Assembly: GCA_016192065.1 (NCBI GenBank)
Contig: JACPUX010000077.1
Span: 90,639-154,638, forward strand
Reading direction: 5' to 3'
Source of the DNA: Betaproteobacteria bacterium
GTDB lineage: Bacteria > Pseudomonadota > Gammaproteobacteria > Burkholderiales > Casimicrobiaceae
DNA: 64,000 nt
Shown: positions 17,743-26,900 of the stretch, in pieces
Layout of the letters: the number at the start of each line of letters is the position of its first letter
Position numbering within the stretch: position 1 is the stretch's first letter
Notes under the pieces: model-generated
Told to the model about the DNA's origin: nothing
Seen by the model: only the letters and a program-made list of their open reading frames with translations
Databases searched by the model: none
Program-made: the position numbers and the translations under genes

Positions 17743-19146
17743 TTGAAGGAGTTCTTGGGCCCACCCACGCCGGTCCCGCGCGACGAAGTGCTGCCGGTTT
17801 CGCTGCTGGTCAGTTCGGCGCGGTTGTTGCTGGAACAACATCTGCCCAACAACTGGGTGAGCGGGGAGATTTCCAATTTCACCCGCGCCACCTCGGGCCA
17901 TTGCTATTTCCTGCTGAAAGACGCCCGCGCCCAGGTGCGCTGCGTGCTCTTTCGGCATCGTGCCCAAGGACTGAGCTTCAGGCTCGAGGAGGGCCTCGCC
18001 ATCGAGGTCAAGGCGGTCGCCACCATTTTTGAAGCGCGCGGCGAATTCCAGCTCAATATCGAGGCTCTGCGTCGTGCTGGTGTCGGCAGCCTGTATGAGG
18101 CGTTCGCCCGGCTCAAGGCCAAACTGGAAGCGCAAGGTTGGTTCGCGCCGGAGCGAAAGCGCGCTCTGCCCGCCCATCCACGGGTGGTGGGCGTGGTCAC
18201 TTCTCCCGCGGCGGCGGCCTGGCGCGACGTGCTCAGCACTTTGCGGCGCCGGTTCCCGGCGCTCGAAGTGATCCTCTACCCCACCGCGGTACAGGGAGCG
18301 GGCGCGGCCGAGGCGATCGCCGCGGCGCTGGACCTGGCCAGCGCGCGGGCAGAGTGCGATGTGCTGATCCTGGCGCGCGGCGGGGGCAGCATCGAAGACC
18401 TCTGGGCCTTCAACGAAGAGCCGGTGGCCGCGGCGATCTTCCGTTCCAAGCTTCCCGTGGTGAGCGGCGTGGGACACGAGACCGATTTCACCATCGCCGA
18501 CTTCGTCGCCGATGTGCGCGCCCCCACACCCACCGGCGCCGCCATGCTGGTGGCCCCCGATGGCGAGGCCTGGCGTCGCGCTTGCCGCGTACTCGCAGCG
18601 CGCCTCACCCGCGCTGGCGAGCGCACGCTGGAAGGCCGCATGCAGGCCGTGGACCAACTCGCGCGACGACTCAAACACCCGGTCGCGGCTTTGCGCGTGC
18701 GCCAGGAACACCTGGCCAGAGCCGGCGAACGACTGGATGCCGCCTGGGCCCTGCAACACCAGCGCCGGGACTGGCAACTGAGTCAGTTGGCGGCGCGCAC
18801 GGCGCGTCTACTGGCCGCCCCCATGCCGCAGCTTCGCCTTCTCGCCGAGTTCACGCGCCGCTTGCCTCGGGCCGGCGAAAGCCAGCTCGAACGCGTCGGC
18901 ACGCGCCTCCATCAGGCGGCGCGCAGCCTGGCGCTGCTCGATCCGCAACAGGTGCTGGATCGCGGCTACGCCATCGTCACCCGCGGCGACGGCGAAGTGC
19001 TGCGCGAAGCGAGCGGCGCGCAAGTGGGCGAGGATCTCGATCTTCGCCTTGCTCGCGGCAGCCTCGCCGCGACGGTCAAGAGCCACCGCCCCGCATCGCC
19101 CATGCCATTAACGCAAGCACCGGAGATTCCATGCCCGAAGCCCTGA
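17743..19146 (+). CDS. xseA: Exodeoxyribonuclease VII large subunit
   Basis: About 467 residues of the large, catalytic subunit of exonuclease VII, which degrades single-stranded DNA with XseB. The N-terminal OB-fold contains VSGEISNFTRATSGHCYFLLKD. The catalytic domain has GVVTSPAAAAWRDV, ILARGGGSIEDLWAFN and SGVGHETDFTIADFVAD. No in-frame ATG exists at the right place; TTG at 17743 (reading MKEFLGPP) is proposed, with GTG at about 17788 as alternative. A 17-bp palindrome just upstream could form a hairpin near the ribosome site. The stop overlaps the thiolase start by 16 nt. Confidence 0.9.
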   Translation: MKEFLGPPTPVPRDEVLPVSLLVSSARLLLEQHLPNNWVSGEISNFTRATSGHCYFLLKDARAQVRCVLFRHRAQGLSFRLEEGLAIEVKAVATIFEARGEFQLNIEALRRAGVGSLYEAFARLKAKLEAQGWFAPERKRALPAHPRVVGVVTSPAAAAWRDVLSTLRRRFPALEVILYPTAVQGAGAAEAIAAALDLASARAECDVLILARGGGSIEDLWAFNEEPVAAAIFRSKLPVVSGVGHETDFTIADFVADVRAPTPTGAAMLVAPDGEAWRRACRVLAARLTRAGERTLEGRMQAVDQLARRLKHPVAALRVRQEHLARAGERLDAAWALQHQRRDWQLSQLAARTARLLAAPMPQLRLLAEFTRRLPRAGESQLERVGTRLHQAARSLALLDPQQVLDRGYAIVTRGDGEVLREASGAQVGEDLDLRLARGSLAATVKSHRPASPMPLTQAPEIPCPKP

Positions 19147-20303
19147 TCATCGACGCCCTGCGCACCCCATTTGGCAAACGCCAGGGCGCCCTGCGCGAAA
19201 CCCGCCCCGACAGCCTGCTCGCCCACACCCTGCAAGGCCTCGCCCAGCGCACCGGCCTTGACCCCGGACTGATCGACGACGTGATCTGTGGCACCGTCAC
19301 CCAGGCCGGGGAACAAGGCGCCAACATCGGGCGCCTGGGCGTGTTGCTCGCCGGCTTCCCGGTCGAGGTGCCGGCGGTGAGTTTGAACCGCATGTGCGGC
19401 TCATCGCAGCAGGCGGTGCACTTCGCCGCGCAGGCGGTGACGGCCGGCGACGCACGCTGCGTGCTTGCCTGCGGCGTGGAGAGCATGAGCCGGGTGCCGA
19501 TGCTCTCCGATATCACTCCGGGCAAGGAATTCACCGGCTTTCAGGTGCTGAATCCCGCGCTCTTCGCCCGCCACGAGCTCGTCCACCAGGGTGAGAGCGC
19601 CGAACGCATCGCCGACCGCTGGGGTCTCCGGCGCGAAGAGGTGGACGCTTTCGCCATCGCAAGCCACCGGCGCGCCGCGGTGGCGCGAACGGCGCAACTG
19701 AACCGCGAAATCCTACCCACGCCCGGGGTCGATGCCGCGGGACAGGCGATCACCTTGAGCCATGACGAGGGCGTGCGCGAGCAGGTCGATCCAGCCAAGC
19801 TCGCGAGCCTCGCCACACCTTTTCGCGCCCCCGGGCAAGGCATCGTCACCGCCGGCAACGCCAGCCAGATTTCCGACGGCGCCTCAGCGGTGCTGGTGGC
19901 CGAGGCCGAATTCGCCCGCGCGCAGGGGTGGCGCCCACGCGCCCGATTCCGCGCGCGCGTGGTCGTGGGCGGTGACCCCACGCTGCAATTGATGGCCGTG
20001 GTGCCGGCCACGCAACGCGCCTTGCAACGGGCCGGCGTCACCATCAAGGACATCGACTGGTTCGAAGTCAACGAAGCCTTCGCCACGGTAGTCATCGCCT
20101 GGCAGCGCGAACTCGATGCCGACCCCGCCAGGCTCAACCCCTGGGGCGGCGCGATCGCCCACGGTCACCCTCTGGGTGCTACCGGCGCGGCCTTGATGGC
20201 CAAAATGCTCACTGGCCTCGAAGCCACCGGCGGCAGCCTCGGGCTGCAAGTGATGTGCATCGGCCATGGGATGGCGACGGCGACGGTGGTGGAGCGGGTG
20301 TGA
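19131..20303 (+). CDS. Acetyl-CoA C-acyltransferase (thiolase)
   Basis: A 390-residue thiolase that cleaves or forms 3-oxoacyl-CoA. The nucleophilic cysteine is C89 in LNRMCGSSQQ; the second catalytic set is the histidine in AIAHGHPLGATG and the cysteine in VMCIGHGMA near the C-terminus. The ATG at 19131 overlaps the xseA 3' end by 16 nt. Sequence alone does not separate a beta-oxidation thiolase from a 3-oxoadipyl-CoA thiolase; the latter would serve the lower box pathway, but the gene is 4 kb from boxA behind glnS. Confidence 0.93.
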   Translation: MPEALIIDALRTPFGKRQGALRETRPDSLLAHTLQGLAQRTGLDPGLIDDVICGTVTQAGEQGANIGRLGVLLAGFPVEVPAVSLNRMCGSSQQAVHFAAQAVTAGDARCVLACGVESMSRVPMLSDITPGKEFTGFQVLNPALFARHELVHQGESAERIADRWGLRREEVDAFAIASHRRAAVARTAQLNREILPTPGVDAAGQAITLSHDEGVREQVDPAKLASLATPFRAPGQGIVTAGNASQISDGASAVLVAEAEFARAQGWRPRARFRARVVVGGDPTLQLMAVVPATQRALQRAGVTIKDIDWFEVNEAFATVVIAWQRELDADPARLNPWGGAIAHGHPLGATGAALMAKMLTGLEATGGSLGLQVMCIGHGMATATVVERV

Positions 20304-20478
20304 GCCGCGCCAGCGTGTCGCGGCATTCCCACCGCGGTTGCCTTGCGCGCGCGACCGCCGCGGCGACCAAGTTGTCTTCAGCGACGGACGCAGACGGAAA
20401 GATGTGTAGAATGGGCGCCCCGCGCGCAGGGACTGCTCTCCCCACGATTGCGTCTGCTCGATCGGACTACGCCCTGTA

Positions 20479-21501
20479 ATGACCGCCCCTCCCCCAGCGA
20501 CCGCCCGCGCGGCGACGTTCTTTTCCGGAGCCGCCAAGCCGGACCTCGGGCTGCGCATCGTCTCGCCGGCCGATTTGAATCTGCAGACCGCGCAACCCGC
20601 CGTACCCGAGCTGGAGAGCCTTCGGAGCCTCGTCCCCTATTGTCTCGATTTTGCTGGCCAGTACGTCTACTTTGCCGCTGGCGTGGATGCTCAGGCTGCG
20701 GCGCGGGCGCCCTTCCATCACGTCTTCCTGCGGGAGCGCTCGACGGGGTTCTTGCGCGTTCCCGCGGAGCGGCTGTCGCCCATGCCCATTGGAACCCTCC
20801 ATCCAGTGGCCCTCTTTTCGCCCGGCCGCTGTGGCTCGACGGCTTTGAGCAAGCTCCTGGCCGCGATGGGAGCGCTGTCGATTTCGGAGCCGGATTTCTA
20901 CACCCAGGTCGCCATGCATACGGCGCTTCGCGCCTCCAAGCGCCTTCCCCCGGACCCTGCGGCGCGGGTAATGCTGGCCCGTGCGGGGGAGCGCCTGCTC
21001 GCCCCGCTGGCAAGTCAGTCGACGCTGGCTTGCGTGATCAAGATGCGCAGCCAGGCAACCTTCGCGCCGCAGGAGATCATGGCTGGCTTTTCGACCTGGC
21101 CCAAGACGCTGTTCATCGTGCGCGGCTTTCAGGACTGGTGTCAATCCCGGATGCGCGCCTTCCCCGACAGCCTGGAGGAGAATTTCCTGAATTACATGTT
21201 CGCGCTACAGGCGCTGCGGTGGCTACGCGCCAATTCCGACTGCCTCTGCCTCGAATATGAGCACATCGTGACTAGGAGTACCGAACTTGCCAGGCGCATC
21301 GCCGACTATCTGGGCCTATCGACCCCCAGCCCGGAAACGATCGCCGCAGTGCTTGCCACCGACTCACAGGAAGGCACCGTACTGGAGCGGTCCCGGCTTG
21401 CCCGCGATTTGCCCGAGGCCACTATGCGGGCCATCACCAAGCTCTGGCAGGCCAGGGCGCCTCGCCCATTGTTGCGCGAGTTGGGGCTAGAACACCTGTA
21501 G
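20479..21501 (+). CDS. Sulfotransferase-like protein
   Basis: A 340-residue protein with a PAPS-binding 5'-phosphosulfate loop, FSPGRCGST at residues 113-121, as in sulfotransferase-family proteins. The 3'-phosphate region is probably FIVRGFQDWCQSRM near residue 215. The N-terminal 100 residues match nothing I recognise. There is no signal peptide, so the product is likely cytosolic. A partner substrate cannot be named; neighbours (thiolase, aroC) give no pathway link. The family assignment rests on the P-loop and the overall layout. Confidence 0.7.
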   Translation: MTAPPPATARAATFFSGAAKPDLGLRIVSPADLNLQTAQPAVPELESLRSLVPYCLDFAGQYVYFAAGVDAQAAARAPFHHVFLRERSTGFLRVPAERLSPMPIGTLHPVALFSPGRCGSTALSKLLAAMGALSISEPDFYTQVAMHTALRASKRLPPDPAARVMLARAGERLLAPLASQSTLACVIKMRSQATFAPQEIMAGFSTWPKTLFIVRGFQDWCQSRMRAFPDSLEENFLNYMFALQALRWLRANSDCLCLEYEHIVTRSTELARRIADYLGLSTPSPETIAAVLATDSQEGTVLERSRLARDLPEATMRAITKLWQARAPRPLLRELGLEHL

Positions 21502-21533
21502 GCCGGCGACGCTGGCGTTGGCGCCCAAAGGTG

Positions 21534-22634
21534 TCAGCGAACGCGGCCGGGAATCCGCGGCGTCACACAAACGACCTCCGCATTCTGCGCGCGGTGCCGC
21601 AGGGCGTGGTCGATCAAGACGAGCGCGAGCATGGCTTCGGCAACGGGCACGGCGCGAATGCCGACGCAGGGATCATGGCGGCCGTGGGTCTCGATCGAAG
21701 TGGCGCGGCCTTCACGGTCGATCGTGCGCCGGGGCAGGCGGATGCTGGAGGTGGGCTTCACCGCGATGCTCACTTTCACGTCCTGGCCGCTGCTAATACC
21801 GCCCAGAGTGCCACCGGCGTGGTTGCTGAAGAAGCCGTCCGGGCTCATTTCGTCGGCGTGTTCGCTGCCCTTCTGGGTGACGCAGCCGAAACCGGCGCCG
21901 ATTTCCACACCCTTCACGGCGTTGATCCCCATCATCGCGTAGGCGAGGTCGGCGTCGAGCCGATCGTAAACTGGTTCGCCCCAGCCCACCGGCACACTTT
22001 GCGCCAGCACGTCCACCCGCGCGCCAATCGAATCGCCCGATTTGCGCAGGGCGTCCATGTAAGCTTCGAGCTCAGGAACGATCTGAGCATTGGCGGCGAA
22101 GAACGGATTGCGCGCGGTTTCCTCCCAGGCCCGAAAGGGAATGACGATCGGCCCCAGTTGCGCAAGGCAGCCGTGGATCAGTACGCCATGTTTCTCTTTC
22201 AACCACTTTTTGGCGATCGCCCCCGCGGCCACGCGCACCGCCGTTTCCCGCGCCGAAGCGCGACCGCCGCCGCGATAATCGCGAAAGCCGTATTTCTGGT
22301 CGTACACGTAATCCGCGTGCCCTGGGCGAAAGCACTGGGCGATGGTGCCGTAGTCCTTGCTGCGCTGATCCTGGTTGCGGATCAGAAGACCGATGCTGGT
22401 GCCGGTGGTCTTGCCCTCGAACACGCCGGAGAGGATTTCCACGGTATCGGGTTCGCGGCGCTGGGTGACGTGGCGCGAGGTGCCGGGCTTGCGGCGATCA
22501 AGGTCAAACTGAAGGTCTGCTTCGCACAGGGCGAGCCCCGGCGGGCAGCCATCGACCACGCAGCCGATGGCGGGACCGTGCGATTCGCCAAAGGACGTGA
22601 CACAGAAGCTCTTGCCGAGAGTGTTGCCAGACAT
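21534..22634 (-). CDS. aroC: Chorismate synthase
   Basis: A 366-residue enzyme that converts EPSP to chorismate using reduced FMN (EC 4.2.3.5), last step of the shikimate pathway. All three family signatures are visible: [18 protein letters not shown] near residue 16, [18 protein letters not shown] near residue 130, and [17 protein letters not shown] near residue 320. The ATG at 22634 gives [10 protein letters not shown], the normal N-terminus. It is convergent with the sulfotransferase gene. Confidence 0.98.
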   Translation of the reverse strand: MSGNTLGKSFCVTSFGESHGPAIGCVVDGCPPGLALCEADLQFDLDRRKPGTSRHVTQRREPDTVEILSGVFEGKTTGTSIGLLIRNQDQRSKDYGTIAQCFRPGHADYVYDQKYGFRDYRGGGRASARETAVRVAAGAIAKKWLKEKHGVLIHGCLAQLGPIVIPFRAWEETARNPFFAANAQIVPELEAYMDALRKSGDSIGARVDVLAQSVPVGWGEPVYDRLDADLAYAMMGINAVKGVEIGAGFGCVTQKGSEHADEMSPDGFFSNHAGGTLGGISSGQDVKVSIAVKPTSSIRLPRRTIDREGRATSIETHGRHDPCVGIRAVPVAEAMLALVLIDHALRHRAQNAEVVCVTPRIPGRVR

Positions 22635-22736
22635 GAGAAAAACGCTGAGAGACCGCCGCTGGCAGTGTAACACTGCTTGGCTCTCGCGTCCTCGCGCCGC
22701 GCGAGATTCGCGGCGTCGCCCAGACTAGACTGAGCC

Positions 22737-24071
22737 TCACTGCTTCTTGGCGGTCTCGCGCACCAAACCCCAGGCCAGCCAGGCGAGGAGCAACACCCCC
22801 GCCCCCAGCACGCCCCAAAGCGCCAGACGTTTCCAGTCGAAACTCTGGGTGCGCATGGCCTCGCCCCCAGCCGGCCGCGTGAGGCCCGGTAGCGCGGTGC
22901 TCATGGCTTCGTCCTGGCGGCGTTCCCAGTCAGGCACCAGGGTGGCGATTGGCAATGCGGCACCAGGCACTTTGCGCGCGCCATAAGCCAACTGAAACGG
23001 CGCCTCGCCCTGCGCCAGGAAGACCAGGCGCGGCGGCAGCCAGCCCAATTCCAGATCAGGGGGCGCGCTCACGGCGACGCGCGGATCAATGCGCAGCAGC
23101 CAGCCGCGGCGCTGGGTACGTGCAATCACCAGATCGGGGCTCTGCAAGGTGCCGCCCGGCTGCTCCACGCGATAAAAGACACTGTGGGCGACGCCTGCCC
23201 ATGGGGCATCATCGCCATCACGCACCAGGATATCGCCGGGCAGCATGGTGTTGCCGGCCGGGTAGGCGAGGCGCAGGCGATCGACCGGCAGCGCCTCGGG
23301 GCTTTCGTACAGATATTCGCCAGGCTTTTCGCCCGCGGCCACGAAGCGCGCCCGGCGCCAAGCGCGCTGCTGTTGCCCCCGCAACGCGGCGGTTTCGCCC
23401 ATGGCCGCTTCGAGCAGGAAACGGGTTTCCCCCGCCGGCCAAGTCAGGCGCAAGAATTTCACTTCACGCGGTACCCACTCCACCCGCTGCCGGGAGAGGG
23501 TCTGGCCCTGGAAATCACTGCGCAGAATGACCGCGGCTTGCGCCAGGCTTACCCAGTTGGCGAGATCCTCGCTGGCTTCCAGGTTCACGCGTCCTTGGTA
23601 GAGCCGGGGGTTTTGCCACTCCAGCACTAACGCGGCAAGCGGTTCCTTGATCCGCCGCGCATCCAGGAGATAGCCGCTCACTTCCTCGCCCTTCGCCGCG
23701 GGCGTTCCGCCGCGGATGTTGACCCGGGTCTCGCCGCTCACCATCTCGATGGCCAGTGCGGCCTCGCGAGCCAGGGCCCGCGCCGGCAGCGGAAAGATCG
23801 GCAGGGGCAGGCGACGCGGCGCCAAGGTCTCCGGGGGCCGCTCGGGCCGCCAGGCGTGGGGGACCGCACGGTCTTGCGCATCGAAAACGCGCAGATCGCC
23901 AAAATCCCGCCGGGTCAGGGACTCCAGCACTGATGCCGGCAGCATCAATTCGTGGAATGCCCCGGCACCGGAGGTACCGAGGCTAAGGGTCGAGGCGAAA
24001 TCCTGCGGCCCCGGCTCCTTGGCCAGCGCCAACGCGGGCAAGCACAAGAGCGCGAAAAGAAGAGCTTTCAT
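22737..24071 (-). CDS. DUF3999 family protein
   Basis: A 444-residue secreted or membrane-anchored protein of the DUF3999 family. It has a signal peptide (MKALLFALLCLPALALA), a long periplasmic beta-rich region, and a C-terminal transmembrane helix (LALWGVLGAGVLLLAWLAWGLV) followed by a short basic tail. It overlaps the DUF2339 stop by four bases (ATGA); these two families commonly occur as a pair. No function is known. A role in the envelope is likely from topology. Confidence 0.85.
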   Translation of the reverse strand: MKALLFALLCLPALALAKEPGPQDFASTLSLGTSGAGAFHELMLPASVLESLTRRDFGDLRVFDAQDRAVPHAWRPERPPETLAPRRLPLPIFPLPARALAREAALAIEMVSGETRVNIRGGTPAAKGEEVSGYLLDARRIKEPLAALVLEWQNPRLYQGRVNLEASEDLANWVSLAQAAVILRSDFQGQTLSRQRVEWVPREVKFLRLTWPAGETRFLLEAAMGETAALRGQQQRAWRRARFVAAGEKPGEYLYESPEALPVDRLRLAYPAGNTMLPGDILVRDGDDAPWAGVAHSVFYRVEQPGGTLQSPDLVIARTQRRGWLLRIDPRVAVSAPPDLELGWLPPRLVFLAQGEAPFQLAYGARKVPGAALPIATLVPDWERRQDEAMSTALPGLTRPAGGEAMRTQSFDWKRLALWGVLGAGVLLLAWLAWGLVRETAKKQ

Positions 24072-26881
24072 CCGGTCTGTTCCTCGGTTTCGGGTTGTTT
24101 GGGTGGCAACGGCGAGAAATAACCCAGGGCGAGCAGCAATAGTCCCACGCCGATGAAGGAGACGATGCGCTCGACCCCACCGCGATTGGTGAGGTCCACC
24201 AGGAAGAGCTTCAGCACCACCACGGCCATCAGCGCCGCGCCCACGAACCACAGCGGCCGCAACCCGCGCCGCGAGGCGATCACCATGGCGGTGAGCGCCA
24301 ACAGTGTCCAGAACAGCGCCAGCGCGGTCTGCACTTTCATCGAGGCCATCATGGCGTCGAAGTCATAGGGCACGCCACCCCAGAAATGCATGGTGCGCAG
24401 CAGTACGGCATTGGCCCAGATGAACGCGGCGAGATTGATGAGCTTCTCGCTTGCCTCGCGCAGGCGACCGGCATCAAGCGAACGCATCCAGCGGAACATC
24501 AGCGCCAGGGCCAGGGCTTGCGCAAGATCCAAGGGGTTCAGCAGCGGCACGAAAGGCAGCGGCCAGGGATCGCCGGTGTGCGCGGCATTGCCGAAAAACA
24601 TCCAGCCCCACAGGCCGGCGGCGGTGACACCGGCGATCAGCTCGCGGTAACAGCGCGGCCAGACCGACCCCGGCCAGCGCTGATAGAAGCCTTCGGCACT
24701 CAAGAGTGCCAACAGTACCGCCGGCACCAGCAAGTGGGCAATCAGCGGCCAGGAGGCTTTGCCGTCGACGGCACGGTCGATCCACCAGGCTACTTCCAGC
24801 GTGGCCACCAGGGCGAGACTCCACACCGCCACGGCATGCAGCAGCGCCATGAGGCGCGGCCAGTTTGGCGCTTCGCCCTGGCGCTGGCACCAGGCCCAGG
24901 CGAGGCCGGCCAGGATCCAGGCCGGAGCACCCCAGCCGGCAAAGGGATGCGCGAGTTCCACGCAGTCGATCAAGAGCGCGAAGGCGATTGCCAGAGGCAT
25001 GGCCAAGGCGGGCACCCGGGCCTCGCGCCAGGCGGCCTTTCGCGCCAGGACGGAAAAGGCCACCGCGGTCAACGCGGCAAACACCAGCAGCGCATGAGCC
25101 AAATGCGGTTGACGCAGTTGCCGATCGATCTCCACCAGGCCGTTACCCACCCACCAGGCCACGCCCCAGCTCAGCAGGGCGTAGCCCACACCACGCGGCA
25201 GCCAGGTCGGAGGCGCGGCGGCGCGGGCGATCTGCAGGGCGGTGAAGATGCCCGCCAGGGCGATCATCGCCGCGCCCAGGCAGCGCGCATTGGCGACGGG
25301 GAAACCGGGATCCGTGCCAAAAGGCGACGCGATGTACAGCACCGCAGCCAGGAGTTGCAGTAGGATCCCAAACGCAAAGCCCAGGCGTCGCTCCTGACGC
25401 AGACTCACCCAGGCGACGGCCGCGCCTTCCAGCGCCCAGGCGGCGGAAGTCCAGCGCCCGTCGAGCGCCAAAGGCAGCGTCAGGGTGGCAAAAACCACTC
25501 CCAGGGCGACGAAGGATTCGACCAAGAGGCGCAGCGTTTCGCCACGTTTTTGCCACAGCCAGCGTGCCAGCGAGAGATAGATCGCCGCCAGCGCCAGGGC
25601 ACTGAGCGCGGCGGCGAACTCGTAGGGTCGCACCAGCTGGCTTTGCAAGCCGAAAGCCACGATGGGTGTGCCGAAGACCAGAGTTGCGTCGACGTAATTC
25701 GTGACCCTGAGCGCCGCGCTTCCCAAGGCGTAGCGCACCGCGATCACGAGATAAAAGGCATAGAACAACAGCAAGAACGGCTCAGTGGTGGCAAAGTGTT
25801 CCGGCCGATATTTGGTGACGCCCCACAACGTGGCGATGATGAAGGTGAACAGGAAGCCGGTGAAGTTCAAGAGGCGCCAGTTCTGCCGCCAGGCCACCAC
25901 GAAAATGCCGGCATTGAGCAGGGCGTAGTACGAGAAAAGGGCGACGTGACTGCCCTCTCCGGTGGACGCGAGCACCGGCGCCAGAAAGCCGCCCGCGACG
26001 CCCAAGACCGCCAGAACCTGGGCCTCTTGCCTGATGGCGAGCACCGCGGACGCCGCGGCGATCACCGCCAGAAGACCGAACGCGAGGGTGGGCGGCAGGA
26101 GCTGATAGAGCCGGTAGGCGCCAAAGACCGTGAGGTACAAGAGCGCCACGCCGCCGCCTTGGAGCGACAAGCCATAGCCGGGCTTTTCGACCCGCAGCTT
26201 CCAGCCCAGCGCCAGAAGGGCGAAGGCCAGCGCGCCCGCTCCGGCCAGACGCAACTCCGGCGGCAGCAGGCTGTGTTCGGCGGCGTATTTGACCAGGAAG
26301 GCCACCCCGAAAAAGAGAATCACCAGGCCGATGCGCACCACGGTGTTGCCGCCGGCGAACCAGGCGAGCAGGCCGCTGGCGGGAGTGCCTGGCGCTTGCG
26401 GCGGCGCATCCCGAGGAGGTATCGCGGTGCGCTCCATGGCGAGCTCGTCGACCGGGGAGCGAGCGCCCGCCTCCGGCACTTCGAGCGATGGGTCCTCGCT
26501 CTTGGTGGCGTTGACATTCACGGCCGCAGTTTCGGGCCCCAAGGCAACTTCGGCTGGCGCCCCCGCGGACTCCTCCGTGCGCCACGCGACGGTTGTCGCT
26601 GCTTCCCCGGGCGCCGACAATGCACCCGCGGGCGAAATACCCTGGGCCGCTTCGAGCTTGGCCAGCCGCCGGTGAATGTCACCCAGCGCCTGGTAGATGT
26701 TGGCGAGCTTCTGATCCGCCTCGGCCATCGACGGCGTCGGCGGCCTGGCCCGCCGCGCCTGCCGCAGCATGAAACCCAGCACCCCCCCGAGCAGGGCACC
26801 CAAGCCGATGGCGGTGTCGTTGAAGCTGCTGGCCAAACCGCCGAGTATGGCGCCCAGTATCAGACCTAGAATGATCCACAT
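24068..26881 (-). CDS. DUF2339 family polytopic membrane protein
   Basis: A 937-residue very hydrophobic protein with an N-terminal glycine-rich helix (IILGLILGAILGG), a short coiled stretch (DQKLANIYQALGDIHRRLAKLE near residue 60), a low-complexity Ala/Pro/Glu linker, then twenty or more predicted transmembrane segments. This matches DUF2339. The ATG at 26881 is preferred over an upstream start. It is transcribed after the glycosyltransferase gene (19-nt gap) and is coupled to DUF3999. Its function is unknown; large polytopic envelope proteins of this kind may act in surface polysaccharide export or modification. Confidence 0.85.
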   Translation of the reverse strand: MWIILGLILGAILGGLASSFNDTAIGLGALLGGVLGFMLRQARRARPPTPSMAEADQKLANIYQALGDIHRRLAKLEAAQGISPAGALSAPGEAATTVAWRTEESAGAPAEVALGPETAAVNVNATKSEDPSLEVPEAGARSPVDELAMERTAIPPRDAPPQAPGTPASGLLAWFAGGNTVVRIGLVILFFGVAFLVKYAAEHSLLPPELRLAGAGALAFALLALGWKLRVEKPGYGLSLQGGGVALLYLTVFGAYRLYQLLPPTLAFGLLAVIAAASAVLAIRQEAQVLAVLGVAGGFLAPVLASTGEGSHVALFSYYALLNAGIFVVAWRQNWRLLNFTGFLFTFIIATLWGVTKYRPEHFATTEPFLLLFYAFYLVIAVRYALGSAALRVTNYVDATLVFGTPIVAFGLQSQLVRPYEFAAALSALALAAIYLSLARWLWQKRGETLRLLVESFVALGVVFATLTLPLALDGRWTSAAWALEGAAVAWVSLRQERRLGFAFGILLQLLAAVLYIASPFGTDPGFPVANARCLGAAMIALAGIFTALQIARAAAPPTWLPRGVGYALLSWGVAWWVGNGLVEIDRQLRQPHLAHALLVFAALTAVAFSVLARKAAWREARVPALAMPLAIAFALLIDCVELAHPFAGWGAPAWILAGLAWAWCQRQGEAPNWPRLMALLHAVAVWSLALVATLEVAWWIDRAVDGKASWPLIAHLLVPAVLLALLSAEGFYQRWPGSVWPRCYRELIAGVTAAGLWGWMFFGNAAHTGDPWPLPFVPLLNPLDLAQALALALMFRWMRSLDAGRLREASEKLINLAAFIWANAVLLRTMHFWGGVPYDFDAMMASMKVQTALALFWTLLALTAMVIASRRGLRPLWFVGAALMAVVVLKLFLVDLTNRGGVERIVSFIGVGLLLLALGYFSPLPPKQPETEEQTG

Positions 26882-26900
26882 GATTGCGTCAGCGCTCCTG

